Assembly: GCA_964454015.1 (NCBI GenBank)
Contig: CAYVQF010000023.1
Location: forward strand, 9,303 to 73,302
Source: CAYVQF01 sp964454015
Lineage (GTDB): Bacteria > Myxococcota_A > Bradymonadia > UBA4248
Reading direction: 5' to 3'
DNA: 64,000 nt
A program made the translations under genes and the position numbers. The notes below the pieces were generated by a model, which saw nothing but the letters and a program-made list of their open reading frames with translations, was not told the origin of the DNA and did not search any database. This document shows, piece by piece, positions 43,808 to 53,502 of this stretch; the first letter of the stretch is position 1; each line of letters starts with the position of its first letter.

Positions 43808-45181
43808 TCAGCGATCCTCATCGCCAAGCTCCTCCAACAACCGATAGATCGTTCGCGTCGTGATGCCGAGAAGTTGACTCGCCAGGCGCTTGTCCCCCCG
43901 CGTCATCCGCAGGGTCTCCAAAATCAACATCCGCTTGACGCTCTCCAAAGGCGTCCCCACCGGCACGGACAACACCCGCGGCGCCACCTCACCCCCACCG
44001 GCCCCCAGCGCCGCCGGCAAATCGCCGACGTCAATCACGCTCTGGCCACACAAGACCACCGCCCGCTCCACGGCGTTGCACAACTCGCGCACGTTGCCGG
44101 GCCAAGAATAGGCACACAGCGCCGCCATCGCCTCGCGAGAGAAGCCCGACACCCGCCGCCCATGCGCCGCCGTAAAGAGGCGCAAAAAGTGCTCCGCCAA
44201 CAGAGGCACATCATCCCTGCGCGCCGCCAGCGTCGGCACCTCGATGGAGATGACGTTGAGCCGATAATAGAGGTCCTCCCGAAAACGCCCCAGGCGCACT
44301 TCTTCTGCCAAAATTTTGTTCGTCGCCGCAACGATACGCACGTCCACCTGTACCGACTTGCTCCCCCCGACCCGCTCGAAAGTCCCCCCCTCCAAGACCC
44401 GCAGAAGCTTGGCCTGGGTATCCAGGGGCAGCTCGCCAATCTCGTCGAGAAAGAGCGTCCCACCATCGGCTGCCTCGAAGCGACCGAGCTTGCGCTGGTG
44501 CGCACCAGTGAACGCCCCGCGCTCATGTCCAAAAAGCTCACTCTCCATGAGGCTCGTCGGCAGGGCCGCGCAGTTCACCGCCACGAAAGCTCGCCCCCCT
44601 CGCGACGACAACTGGTGTAGCATCTGCGCCACCAGATCCTTGCCCGTCCCCGACGCCCCGGTAATCAACACCGTCGCATGGGTCGGCGCGATCTGGCGCA
44701 CCATCTCCACCAGCCGCCGGATCTCCTCGGAGCGCCCAATCAACACCCGCTCGGCCCGCATGTGGCTGAGGGCCTCCCGCAGCTCATCGTTCTCCGCCAG
44801 CAGCGCCCGACGCTCCAAAGCCCGCCGCGCACTCTTCAACAGCAGCGCCCGCTTGATCGGCTTCTCGATGAAGTCATAGGCCCCCTCCTTCATCGCCTCC
44901 ACGGCCCGCTCGACCGTGCCAAAGGCCGTCATCACGATGGCCTCCGTCGTCGGCTGCACCACCTGGGCCGCCTTGATCAGCTCAATCCCATTCATCCCCG
45001 GGAGCTGCAGGTCCGTCACCAACAGGTCCACAGGCTCGCTCCGCAACAGGTCCAGCGCCCTGACGGCCTCTGCCGCGCGCAACACCTTGAAGCCCTCCCG
45101 CACGAAGACCTTCTCCACCACCTGCAAGTGGCTCTCGTCGTCATCGACCACCAGAATGACCGGGTCGTCTTTGCCACCCAT
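43808..45181 (-). CDS. Sigma-54-dependent response regulator (NtrC family)
   Basis: Two-component regulator of 457 aa. The receiver domain has an acidic pocket (VVDDDESH) and phospho-acceptor Asp57 (LLVTDLQLPG). The AAA+ domain has Walker A GASGTGKD, GAFTGA at 222-227 (sigma-54 contact), and Walker B GGTLFLDEIGELPL. A Fis-type helix-turn-helix lies at the end (DKRLASQLLGITTRTIYRLL). It should drive transcription from -24/-12 promoters. No histidine kinase gene is nearby, so it is an orphan. accC follows 20 nt downstream. Confidence 0.95.
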   Translation of the reverse strand: MGGKDDPVILVVDDDESHLQVVEKVFVREGFKVLRAAEAVRALDLLRSEPVDLLVTDLQLPGMNGIELIKAAQVVQPTTEAIVMTAFGTVERAVEAMKEGAYDFIEKPIKRALLLKSARRALERRALLAENDELREALSHMRAERVLIGRSEEIRRLVEMVRQIAPTHATVLITGASGTGKDLVAQMLHQLSSRGGRAFVAVNCAALPTSLMESELFGHERGAFTGAHQRKLGRFEAADGGTLFLDEIGELPLDTQAKLLRVLEGGTFERVGGSKSVQVDVRIVAATNKILAEEVRLGRFREDLYYRLNVISIEVPTLAARRDDVPLLAEHFLRLFTAAHGRRVSGFSREAMAALCAYSWPGNVRELCNAVERAVVLCGQSVIDVGDLPAALGAGGGEVAPRVLSVPVGTPLESVKRMLILETLRMTRGDKRLASQLLGITTRTIYRLLEELGDEDR

Positions 45182-45381
45182 GCTTCCTCTTCCTTGGTGC
45201 CACGGCCGCAGGACGCGCGCCGTCTCGCTTCACCCTTCCCACCTAAGGGTTCTGCTCCGGTGGCGCAAGCAACCCACGCGCGCCTCCCAGCACCGTGCCG
45301 CCGGCCTTCCCCCAAAGGCCGCGTGCAGCGCCCCCAGCCCGCGCCCACCAACACGCACCCGCCCAGTGAAGCATCACAAAA

Positions 45382-45807
45382 CTAAGGACTCTCTTCCTCG
45401 GGCTGGGCCTCCTCCTCCACGTCCACCGGGACGCCATAGGCATCAGCCGGAGGCACATCCACCTGGACGAAATCCTCGGGCACCCCATACACGTCTGTTA
45501 TCGGACCCCAATCCTGCACATCATCCACCTCCTGGACCAAATCCTCGGGCACCCCATACACGTCTACTATCGGACCCCAATCGGGCACATCATCCACCTC
45601 ACCCAAGTCATCCGATGCCCCATCAACGTCCTGGACCTGCGCCGTGTCTTTCTGATCGGGCTTCGAATCGTCCTTGGCACAGCCCAGCGTCGCCCCACCT
45701 GCCACGGCCATGGCCAAACCCACGCCCACGGCAACACCACCGCGCTTGCGCGACGCCATCTCCAACCTGACCTTCGCGATTAAAGCCCGCGCCCACTCAG
45801 CATTCAT
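45382..45807 (-). CDS. Acidic lipoprotein with 23-aa tandem repeats
   Basis: Predicted lipoprotein of 141 aa. The ATG at 45807 has GGAGG 5 nt upstream. After an unusually long n-region the signal ends GGATLGC (Cys43). The mature part is almost free of Lys/Arg and holds two near-identical 23-residue units of the form VDDV-x-DWGPI-x-DVYGVPED plus a shortened third (PPADAYGVPVD), ending in a Glu-rich tail. DVYGVP-type repeats occur in small lipoproteins of delta-type bacteria, with no known role as far as I know. It lies 96 nt downstream of a Ser/Thr kinase gene on the same strand. Confidence 0.75.
   Translation of the reverse strand: MNAEWARALIAKVRLEMASRKRGGVAVGVGLAMAVAGGATLGCAKDDSKPDQKDTAQVQDVDGASDDLGEVDDVPDWGPIVDVYGVPEDLVQEVDDVQDWGPITDVYGVPEDFVQVDVPPADAYGVPVDVEEEAQPEEESP
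45462..45599. repeat. Two 69-bp tandem DNA repeats inside lipoprotein gene
   Basis: Units 45462-45530 and 45531-45599 differ at only a few bases and keep the reading frame. The similarity at the DNA level points to a fairly recent duplication or ongoing copy-number change. Confidence 0.85.
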
Positions 45808-45903
45808 CCTCGCCTCCACCTCATGGCCGCCATGGCCACTTGCGCAACTACACCCAATATCAGCTCGTTCACAGGTAAACGCGCCTGTAGTCTTGCCAGA
45901 GGC

Positions 45904-47943
45904 TCAGCGAAAGTCAATGGTCCGGGTCTCACCTGGCCCCAAGTTCACCCGCGTCGACGCCAACTTCGCCCGCTCCAACGCCTCTGGAGCGTAAGAGCTC
46001 GGCTTGGCTGCCGTGGGAATCGCGTAAACCTCCAGCACGATCTCTTTACCAAAAGCGTTGAATCCGCTCACCGCGTTGGGGGAGTTGGCCACCAAATGCT
46101 GAATCTTCTCACTCCGGTCGTCCAAGCGCCGCGTGATGAAATAGGCATCGGCTTGCCGCGGCGGCAACACGAAGAGCGTCGCATCCGCCCACGGCATGGT
46201 CACCACGGGCAACGTCAAGGCCTGCTCCGGCGCATGATCGGCCGCAATATCGATACGCCGTGACTGAGGCACACAGCGCGGCCCACACTCGAGGCGCACC
46301 ACATGCACACCCGCGTCCAATCGCAAATGGATGTCTCCCTGGCTGTCGGCCTGGAAACGCTTCGTCCCCACCGTCGCCGTCGTGTCGGCAGGATAAACGG
46401 GGATCACCACCGCCACCCCGCGGGCTACGGCCGCCACCTCATCCCCTTCGGCACCAGCCCTCTCTACGGGATCCACCTCCGGGGGGCGCTCGGCGAGCGT
46501 CTCCACCACCCGCGCCACCGTGGGCCGACCGCGCACATGAATCGTCTCGCCCCTCTTGCCGCAGCCCCGCGCCGCTCCCCCGCGACCGCCATGGCCGATG
46601 GCCCGCGCCAGCAGGGTCAGCACCTGACCCTTGGCCCGCGCCTCAGCCTCACGGGCCTGCTCCCCCAAGAGGGCCGCGAGCCGCCGCCCGGCCAAATCGG
46701 TCTCCATCGCCAAAACCCGACCCACCCGCTCCCCTTCCTGAGCCCACCTCGCCTCGCCTCGCTCCTCCATCGGCATCACCGCAGCCACGCCCGTCCATTG
46801 TCCTTCCGTGCGCTGCGCTGCCCAAGAAAGCCACTGATAAGCCATCCCAAACATCAGCAAAACGGCCAAAGCCAGGCCCAAACCCAAGCGCAGACGCCGC
46901 CGCACCCGCAAGCTCTCCCACAGCGCCGCCGCCTCCTTGTTCTGAGGATCATAGGCGCTCAACCGGTTCAACAAATCCGTCGCCAGAGCGATCTCCCGCA
47001 GCGCAATATGCTGCCGCGCCTTGTTCAACAAGCCGCGCACCACCTGCCCGTGCAGCGCCGCCGTCGCCTGGCCAGGATCACGCAGATAGGACGTGGCCAC
47101 CTCTTCTGGGTGCTCCAGGCCTATCGCGGCCAGCTCCTGCCGCAGTGCCGCCCCCAGCTCCTGCACCGACCCATGGCGCTGCTCTGGGTCGCGCTCCAAG
47201 CACTTGTCGATGATGCGCTCGAGGCGACGCCCGATGCGAGGGTTGACGCGCCCTGGCGCCTCATAACGCGACTCGAGGATATTGCGCAGCACCTGGGTGG
47301 GGTTGTTGCCCGTGAAGGGCAACGCGTTGGTCGTGACATAATACAGCACCGTGCCCAAGCTGAAGACATCACCCCGTACCCCAGCAGAACGACCATCGAT
47401 CACCTCAGGAGGCATGTGCGCCGGTGAACCCAAGAGCGAGCCCGACGCCGTCATGCGATCCTCGTCGAGCACATGGGCAATGCCAAAATCCATCAGCTTC
47501 ACCCGCCCCTCGATGTCGATCATGACGTTCTCGGGCTTGATGTCGCGATGGATGATCCCCTGCTCGTGCGCATGCCCCAAGGCATCGGCCAGCAGGATCA
47601 CCAGGGCCATCCCCACCTCAGGTAAGGCGATCCCCGGCCCCTCGACGAAGTCGCGCAGCGTCTGCCCACGCACCAACTCGGCGACGATGAACTTCACCGA
47701 CGTCGATTCATCCTGGGAAAAATCGTATATCTCAACGATGCCACGGTGGTGCAACTTGGCAACGGCCTTGGCCTCACGCATGAAACGGCGCGCGCTCTCC
47801 GGACGCGAAGCCAAATGCGGATGCAGCACCTTGAGCGCAACCTCACGGCCAAGGCGGCTGTCACGGGCGCGGTAGACCACAGCCATCCCGCCCCGCCCAA
47901 GCTCATCGAGGACTTCATAGCGCTGAAGGGTTTTTCCAATCAT
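45904..47943 (-). CDS. Ser/Thr protein kinase with TM and periplasmic domain
   Basis: Hanks-type kinase of 679 aa. Gly-loop LGRGGMAVVY, Lys38, HRDIKPEN (Asp134), DFG 152-154 and GSPAHMPPEV are all present, so it should be active. A helical juxtamembrane part (about 280-345) looks TPR-like. One TM helix lies at about 351-370 (LRLGLGLALAVLLMFGMAYQ). The 300-residue periplasmic region includes a beta-rich stretch like a PEGA domain (DIHLRLDAGVHVVRLECGPRCVPQSRRIDI). It probably senses something in the envelope. Confidence 0.92.
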   Translation of the reverse strand: MIGKTLQRYEVLDELGRGGMAVVYRARDSRLGREVALKVLHPHLASRPESARRFMREAKAVAKLHHRGIVEIYDFSQDESTSVKFIVAELVRGQTLRDFVEGPGIALPEVGMALVILLADALGHAHEQGIIHRDIKPENVMIDIEGRVKLMDFGIAHVLDEDRMTASGSLLGSPAHMPPEVIDGRSAGVRGDVFSLGTVLYYVTTNALPFTGNNPTQVLRNILESRYEAPGRVNPRIGRRLERIIDKCLERDPEQRHGSVQELGAALRQELAAIGLEHPEEVATSYLRDPGQATAALHGQVVRGLLNKARQHIALREIALATDLLNRLSAYDPQNKEAAALWESLRVRRRLRLGLGLALAVLLMFGMAYQWLSWAAQRTEGQWTGVAAVMPMEERGEARWAQEGERVGRVLAMETDLAGRRLAALLGEQAREAEARAKGQVLTLLARAIGHGGRGGAARGCGKRGETIHVRGRPTVARVVETLAERPPEVDPVERAGAEGDEVAAVARGVAVVIPVYPADTTATVGTKRFQADSQGDIHLRLDAGVHVVRLECGPRCVPQSRRIDIAADHAPEQALTLPVVTMPWADATLFVLPPRQADAYFITRRLDDRSEKIQHLVANSPNAVSGFNAFGKEIVLEVYAIPTAAKPSSYAPEALERAKLASTRVNLGPGETRTIDFR

Positions 47944-48068
47944 GATGCCACTAAAAAACGCGCGACCCTGACTCGGTCAGCGCGAAGGGGCGCACCCTCC
48001 GCCGCGGGGACGCACTCGCCACAAGGCCCCCGGCCCAAGGCAATCGTCATGCCAACCCCAGCACCAAG

Positions 48069-48695
48069 TCAGCCTTCGGCGACGGCAATACCCTCGGCGA
48101 CCACGGCCATGATCAAATCCCGCGACGTGGGCGCCGAAAAAGCATGCACCGTTCCCGCCTCGCGCAGCACCAGATCCCCAGCAACCGCTGTCTCACCGCT
48201 ACACTCTCGGCATTGTCCCTGGAGAACCAGGTAACGCTCATCCCCCAGGTGCTTGTGCCGGGGAAAAGCGTGCCCCGCCTGCAAACGCGCCAACGCCGCT
48301 TGCTTACCCCGAACCCCTGGTCCAGCGTCAACCTCCGTCAGTGCAAAGGCCGGCCACGGCGTCTTTCGCCAAAAAGACGGCTCCGCGAGGCGCGCCAGAA
48401 GCCGGCGCGCCTTCTCTTCGCGCAGGTCCATGAGGTGGGCGAAGCGATCCAGCAACGGGTCGTAGCGATGCGCCGGTGAGCCCACCCGCGCCAGAAGACG
48501 CTCCCGCAAGCTCGGGCCTGGTTGACGCGGCGCAACACTCAAAGCCAACAGCGAAAAAGAAGCCTCTAGCTCACGCAAGGCCGCTGCGCACAGCGGGCAC
48601 GCCGCCAGGTGGGTCTCAACCCCTCGCTTGTTCAACGCCTCGCCTTCGCCGAGGAGATAAACGGGAAGATCCGCCACCACGTGTGCGCTCATCAC
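48069..48695 (-). CDS. ChrR-like anti-sigma factor with cupin domain
   Basis: Soluble protein of 208 aa. The N-terminal anti-sigma part has the zinc motif His29, Cys33, Cys36 (HLAACPLC). The C-terminal cupin (about 130-205) has GHAFPRHKHLGDERYLVLQG and GTVHAF, which keep the expected His, His, Glu and His ligands, and adds two Cys (QCRECSGE). ChrR proteins release their sigma factor in response to singlet oxygen or organic peroxides; a similar signal is likely here. It overlaps the sigma factor gene by 4 nt. No TM helix, as expected for ChrR. Confidence 0.88.
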   Translation of the reverse strand: MMSAHVVADLPVYLLGEGEALNKRGVETHLAACPLCAAALRELEASFSLLALSVAPRQPGPSLRERLLARVGSPAHRYDPLLDRFAHLMDLREEKARRLLARLAEPSFWRKTPWPAFALTEVDAGPGVRGKQAALARLQAGHAFPRHKHLGDERYLVLQGQCRECSGETAVAGDLVLREAGTVHAFSAPTSRDLIMAVVAEGIAVAEG

Positions 48696-49252
48696 TCACT
48701 CCACATCTCGTCACTGACACCGCCCCGCAGCTTGCGCAGCGCAGCAGCCATCCTCGATTTGACCGTTCCCACGGGAATGGCCTCCTGTTCCGCAATCTCT
48801 GTCGCTGTCATCCCGTTGAAATAGGCCGCCTCCAACACCACACGCTGTTGTTCGGGCAGGGCCGCCATGGCGCGCCGCACCACGGCCCGATCCGGCTCCA
48901 TGGCCGGATCCTGCGCCCCATGATCCACCAGCTCCGCTGCCGTCGCGTCATCCACCGAGGTGGTCCGCTTCACTGCGCCTGAACGCAGTCTATCGATGGC
49001 GCGACTGCGCAAACGCATCAGCAACCAAGTGCGCACCGTCCCCCTGCTGGCAGCGTAATCCTCAGCACGCCGCCAAGCCTCGAGAAAGACGTCGTGCACC
49101 AAATCCTCGGCGTTGTGAAAATCCGACAACATCCGTTGGCCCACACCCATCATGATAGCCGCATAACGGTCGTAAAGAGCAGCAAAGGCCTCCTGCTCTC
49201 CCCGCGCCATGGCAGCTACCAAACTCGTATCATCTTGTTGTGACCACTCCAC
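48692..49252 (-). CDS. ECF-type sigma factor (partner of ChrR-like protein)
   Basis: Sigma factor of 186 aa. GTG at 49252 was chosen for GGAG 5 nt upstream; the frame is open to a TTG at 49300. Region 2: AFAALYDRYAAIMMGVGQRML, NAEDLVHDVFLEAWRRA, TWLLMRLRSRAIDRLR. Region 4: VVLEAAYFNGMTATEIAEQE and PVGTVKSRMAAALRKLR. This is the pattern of the RpoE group paired with ChrR. The pair probably controls an oxidative or photo-oxidative response; a class II photolyase gene lies about 9 kb away but no link is shown. Confidence 0.92.
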   Translation of the reverse strand: MEWSQQDDTSLVAAMARGEQEAFAALYDRYAAIMMGVGQRMLSDFHNAEDLVHDVFLEAWRRAEDYAASRGTVRTWLLMRLRSRAIDRLRSGAVKRTTSVDDATAAELVDHGAQDPAMEPDRAVVRRAMAALPEQQRVVLEAAYFNGMTATEIAEQEAIPVGTVKSRMAAALRKLRGGVSDEMWSE

Positions 49253-49446
49253 AAAGACTCCGTCTTGATGCAAACACACCTCGACGGATGATTGGCGCAA
49301 CCCGAGAAATCGTCAAGGCTTCTGCGGCGTCGAAATTCAAAGCCCAGCCACCCAAACGATCGACCGACTACTCCTGGAGTACGGCGCCTGATGGCGCGCG
49401 GATCACATCCATCACCAAGGCATCGCCCCTTCCATCCCTCGCGCGA

Positions 49447-50763
49447 TCAATCGAGGCGATGCAATTGCTGCGTGCGGACGAAGATCCCCCCTTCATGCAC
49501 CGCCACATAGGGCCCGTCCATGCTCTCCAGACGCCACGGCACGGCAGCCCTATCGTAATCCAGGCGGTAATAGCTCCCAGCCTCCAACCCCCAAGGCTCG
49601 AAAATGGGCACCACCAGCCCGACCTGACCCGTGAAGGACCACCACTGCCGCTCCAATCCCGACCACTCGCTCAGGCCCCGCACCAATGCCCGGGCTTCTA
49701 ACAACGAATTGAGCCACCCCAAGCCAAGGTCGAGCTGTCCATCGGCATCAAAGGCAGACACCAGGCGGCCGTTCGCCAAATGCTGCGGGCCGTAGCCAAG
49801 CCCCAGCCCCGCCTGGCCGTCTGCGTCGCCCCCGCCGATGTGGAATTTACCAGAGAAAGCGAGCATTTCTTGCTCCTCGCTCCACATCGCACCCACCCCT
49901 GCCTGGAGTCGGACCACCCAAAAGGCGCCGTCCTCGACCCGCAGCACCCACGGATCGATCTGCACCAGGTGAAAGAGGAGCTGATCGACTCGGCTCCGCA
50001 GCGCGTCCGCCGCTGGCAGCCCATCGGGTGGACTTGGCGCCCGCAAGTGACTGCGCTCCCAAGCGTAGGTCGTCGCAAAAAAGCGGACCTCACCCTCGAT
50101 GAAGTGGGCGTCACGTGCCCCAAGGGAGAGCCCCGTTGAAAAGGCGTGACGCTCTTGCAGACCGCTGGCCGCCTCAGCCCCGTGCGCGTAGTGGGTACGC
50201 CCAAAGCGATACTCCACCGGCAAAGAGAGGCTCAGGTGGTCCTGGATGGACTTGGGCCGCAGGGCCAGAGACAGCCCATAGTCTCTGAACGGCCGGCGCA
50301 GCATCCGCGCGGAGCGCATCGCCAAAGGGCGCTCACCTTCATGCTCCACCCTCGCCCCCAGCGACAAGTCGAGTCCCCACAAACCGTCCTCAGAGAGGAG
50401 GAGACCCAAACCACCGCTGACCTCATGCTGGCCAGAGGGGGACCCCAAATCCAATGGCACCAACCCGCGCGAACGTATCACCACGAAGGTGCTCCGCGCC
50501 GCCCGCAGGGTCAGCGCCAGATCCCACATCCCTTCGCCATGTCCCCGCTCTGGACCATCGCTCAACCAACCCAGGATCGCGGCCCGCACCAGCGTGCGCA
50601 TCCCCCGCAGGGCCTTGGCTTCGACCCAGGGCACATCGATCTCATTCGCATCGTTCATGCGGTGCTGGGCCCTCAGCTCCGGTGCGCCCACCAAACACAC
50701 CAGCGCCAGCGCCGTTGCCCAGCTCGGCCACCAAAGCCAACGCCCATGTCCCTTGCTCTGCAT
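49447..50763 (-). CDS. Putative outer-membrane beta-barrel protein, unknown
   Basis: Protein of 438 aa. The ATG at 50763 has GAGGAGAG 6 nt upstream and starts a signal peptide (WLWWPSWATALALVCLVG, cleavage near LRAQ). The mature part shows alternating strands rich in Gly, Leu, Trp and Tyr (DYGLSLALRPKSIQDHLSLS, GWLNSLLEARALVRG, YYRLDYDRAAVPWRL) as in outer-membrane barrels, but it ends in Asp and not an aromatic residue, so membrane insertion is uncertain. I recognise no family. It stands alone between the sigma cassette and the VWA gene. Confidence 0.6.
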   Translation of the reverse strand: MQSKGHGRWLWWPSWATALALVCLVGAPELRAQHRMNDANEIDVPWVEAKALRGMRTLVRAAILGWLSDGPERGHGEGMWDLALTLRAARSTFVVIRSRGLVPLDLGSPSGQHEVSGGLGLLLSEDGLWGLDLSLGARVEHEGERPLAMRSARMLRRPFRDYGLSLALRPKSIQDHLSLSLPVEYRFGRTHYAHGAEAASGLQERHAFSTGLSLGARDAHFIEGEVRFFATTYAWERSHLRAPSPPDGLPAADALRSRVDQLLFHLVQIDPWVLRVEDGAFWVVRLQAGVGAMWSEEQEMLAFSGKFHIGGGDADGQAGLGLGYGPQHLANGRLVSAFDADGQLDLGLGWLNSLLEARALVRGLSEWSGLERQWWSFTGQVGLVVPIFEPWGLEAGSYYRLDYDRAAVPWRLESMDGPYVAVHEGGIFVRTQQLHRLD

Positions 50764-50867
50764 AGCTCTCTCCTCGGTACGCTCCATGCGCAACGCTGCG
50801 ACTGCTCTTGCCAACGCACACCGCGCCGCGAGCTAACACCTCGGACAGCAAGAAGGCGCTCCAAAGC

Positions 50868-50891
50868 AAAAAAAGGCGGCCAAGGCCGCCT
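50868..50891 (-). terminator. Intrinsic terminator of VWA lipoprotein gene
   Basis: On the minus strand the stem AGGCGGCC-TT-GGCCGCCT is perfect and is followed by a run of seven T (50874-50868). It begins 36 nt after the stop of the VWA lipoprotein gene, as expected for a rho-independent terminator. Confidence 0.9.
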
Positions 50892-50927
50892 CAATCCGAA
50901 CTCAGGCGCCATGAGACGCCCCCAGCA

Positions 50928-53201
50928 TCAACCCGCCTGGAACTCCCACAGCAGGTAGGCGATGGTCATGTTCTCAACCGAGGTGAAGGGCAAGCCAAAG
51001 AAGACGATCGAGTTGGTATCGGCGTTGTAGCTCCAACCGGGATCGCCACGGGGGATCACCTCTTCACCGATGGCGACGCGAATCGACGACGTGATGGGGT
51101 ATCCCTTGAGCGGGTAGGAAGAAGCCATACCGATGGTGTCGTCGATGATGCGTTGCACCGTCGCCGAGAGGTTGTCCGAGCAAATACTCGCCACGGCACC
51201 ACCCAGCGCTTCCGCCGCCTTGATGTACGAGTTCCCCGGCTCGGCACCCTCCGTCGCCGAGAAGTTGCTCGTGTCGAGCAGCTCGCACACGCCGCCGGCA
51301 TCTTTACCCTGGTCACCGACAATGGCGTAGCCTTTCACGCCCAGCGCCGCATAACCGGCAACGAAGCCGTTGAGGATGGTCTCGAATTCGGGGTCCTCTG
51401 GCGTCAACGTAACCAGCGTTCCACCGCGATTGACCTTGAAGGACTGGTTCTCCTCATCGCTGACCCAGATGACGACGCGCGTCGTCTCCTCGGCCGGGCG
51501 AAGTTGGAAGTGGGGCCGATCGTCCACTTTGAGCGCGTTCAGGACTTGTACCCCGCTCAAAAGCCCCTCTTCCCAGCCATGGCCACAGACGTTGGCGTGG
51601 ATGAACGACCAAGTCTGGAGGCAGTTCTCATCGCGCGTCACGAGGTCGAAGAAGGTGGCGCTGGCCGTTTCCGATTGGGTCAAGAAGCCATCATGACCGC
51701 GCAGACCCGTCGTGTGGTCGAGCATCTCATCGCGGGTGATGAGGTTCGAGCCCGCCACGGCGCAGACCTTGTTCACGCACTGCAAATAGCCCGTGCAATC
51801 GGCATGCGTCTCACACGGAGCGTTCCCCGTGAAGAGCTGATAAGCCTCCGTCGTGGTCACGGCGACGCGCCAGTCCACCCCGGACCGCACCAAGCGATCC
51901 ATGAACATGCTCGCCGTTGCGGCGACATTGGCCTGCTCGTCGGCCATGGATCCCGAGTTGTCGATGACCCACAAGAAGTCCACCTGGCCACCACCACGGG
52001 CCAAGATCCGGTCTTCGCAGAGGAAGTTGCTGCGGATGGAGTAACGTCCAGGGGCGACCACCGTCCCGCCGTCGACGTCGGCAAAATCGAAGGCCACCGT
52101 CGGGTCGGCGCCGGGCCCGTTCAGATTGTTCTCACAGGTCAAGAGCACCGTCGTCACCATCGAACGCGTATCGGCGTTGTCGGCATCGCGCAGCGCCGTG
52201 TGCCAGGCCGCGCGGATATTGGTGCAAGGCGTACCCTGCATCTCACTCGACAGCGCCTGTCCGGTGATGGAAGTCATCAGCTCGTCACGCAACTGCGCCG
52301 GGTCCTTCTGCGCCACGCCGGCGTTGGGGCTGCCCGGACCGTAATCGAAGCCAACCAGAGCACGCACGCCCGTATGGGTCGGCACGATCAGGAACTGCGC
52401 GTTGAAGGGCTCGACCCACTCAGCGCTCGGCACGGCAAAGCCCTTGGTGAACTCCACCCGAGGCAGGTTCTCGTCACCGCTCTGAGGCGTCCCATCGGGA
52501 CCAAGGGCCGCTTTGACCAGGATCTTGTTGTTCTCCGTGGTCGCATTCGTAGTGTCGGCCTTGGTCTGGACAATGAAGCCATAGAGGCCCCGACCCGGAT
52601 CCGAGAACGCCGCGCCAGCGTTGGCAAAATGCTTGAACTGATAGCTACTCGGCAGGGCGACGTTGGAGTTGGCCCCCGAGACAGGAACACTGCTGATCTG
52701 CTCGAGCAGCGAGGCGTTACACACCACGTCGCGATCCCGACGGTCCGGCGTGGGATCGCTGGGATTGGTCGGATCGGTCTCGCCCAGATGGGGCTCATAG
52801 ACGCCGTTGCGATTGATGTCCTCATCGCCGTCGGGGATGGTGTCGCCATCGGAGTCGGAGTTGCACGGGTTCGTCTCGCCTGCATCGACGATACAATTCT
52901 GATTCTTGTCTTCGAAGAGATTGCGGATGCCGTCACCATCGCTGTCCAACATCCACCATGGATCGGCCGGACCAGGGCAAGGCGTCGGCGGACAATTCGG
53001 AACCACCGTCTCCCCATCAGGGTTGATGAGGTCAGGATCGACCGTCCCTTCTCCGTTATCGCCCGTGTCGGGCACATCGCCGTTGGTCGTGCCATCTTTG
53101 GGCGTCACTTGGACGCCGTCGTCACAGGCCACCGCGCCTGCCGCCAACATCAAGCTCACCATCATCAACGCGAGGAGTCGCCACCTGAATACATTCAACA
53201 C
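50928..53201 (-). CDS. VWA-domain lipoprotein with thrombospondin type 3-like repeats
   Basis: Surface lipoprotein of about 757 aa. GTG at 53201 was chosen for GGAGG 5 nt upstream; the frame is open to 53261. Signal ends LAAGAVAC (Cys26). Next come calcium-type repeats (DSDGDGIRNLFEDKN, SDSDGDTIPDGDEDINRNGV) and a VWA domain with the MIDAS motif DNSGSM in VDFLWVIDNSGSM. Several Cys pairs suggest disulfides. Such proteins are thought to act in adhesion or surface binding. A clear terminator follows, so the gene is a single transcription unit. Confidence 0.85.
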   Translation of the reverse strand: MLNVFRWRLLALMMVSLMLAAGAVACDDGVQVTPKDGTTNGDVPDTGDNGEGTVDPDLINPDGETVVPNCPPTPCPGPADPWWMLDSDGDGIRNLFEDKNQNCIVDAGETNPCNSDSDGDTIPDGDEDINRNGVYEPHLGETDPTNPSDPTPDRRDRDVVCNASLLEQISSVPVSGANSNVALPSSYQFKHFANAGAAFSDPGRGLYGFIVQTKADTTNATTENNKILVKAALGPDGTPQSGDENLPRVEFTKGFAVPSAEWVEPFNAQFLIVPTHTGVRALVGFDYGPGSPNAGVAQKDPAQLRDELMTSITGQALSSEMQGTPCTNIRAAWHTALRDADNADTRSMVTTVLLTCENNLNGPGADPTVAFDFADVDGGTVVAPGRYSIRSNFLCEDRILARGGGQVDFLWVIDNSGSMADEQANVAATASMFMDRLVRSGVDWRVAVTTTEAYQLFTGNAPCETHADCTGYLQCVNKVCAVAGSNLITRDEMLDHTTGLRGHDGFLTQSETASATFFDLVTRDENCLQTWSFIHANVCGHGWEEGLLSGVQVLNALKVDDRPHFQLRPAEETTRVVIWVSDEENQSFKVNRGGTLVTLTPEDPEFETILNGFVAGYAALGVKGYAIVGDQGKDAGGVCELLDTSNFSATEGAEPGNSYIKAAEALGGAVASICSDNLSATVQRIIDDTIGMASSYPLKGYPITSSIRVAIGEEVIPRGDPGWSYNADTNSIVFFGLPFTSVENMTIAYLLWEFQAG

Positions 53202-53502
53202 TGTACCCTCCACTGCTGCCGCCAGCCACTTCTGAACGGTTGGGAAACCCAAAATATCCACTGGGATTGATTAGCTTTTCATGCGGGAGATGACCCGCGT
53301 CCACCAGGCACACTCGGGCCGAAGAACGAATCGGGACACCACGATTCAACGCTAACAGAAGGAAGCCTCAGGCTCAACAGAGATCGGCAGCGCGGGCAAA
53401 GGCCAGCCCCAGCCCATCCGTTCGCACCCATTTCCCGCGCTTAGCCTAGGGGAATACATCACCTCAGGCAAATCCTCGCGGCCCGCCCGCGCTCCACCCA
53501 CT
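53202..53502. other. Intergenic region upstream of VWA gene
   Basis: 301 nt between two minus-strand genes. It must hold the promoter of the VWA gene. A short imperfect hairpin (AAGCC-TCA-GGCTC, 53363-53375) lies downstream of the neighbouring gene but has no T run. I see no other structure and no convincing coding frame. Confidence 0.5.

Noticed and set aside
50808..53270. 820-aa plus-strand open frame opposite the VWA lipoprotein gene
   Set aside because: Its composition (Arg, His, Gly rich) is that expected from the complement of a gene with G/C third bases. It has no motifs, while the minus strand encodes clear VWA and calcium-repeat motifs.
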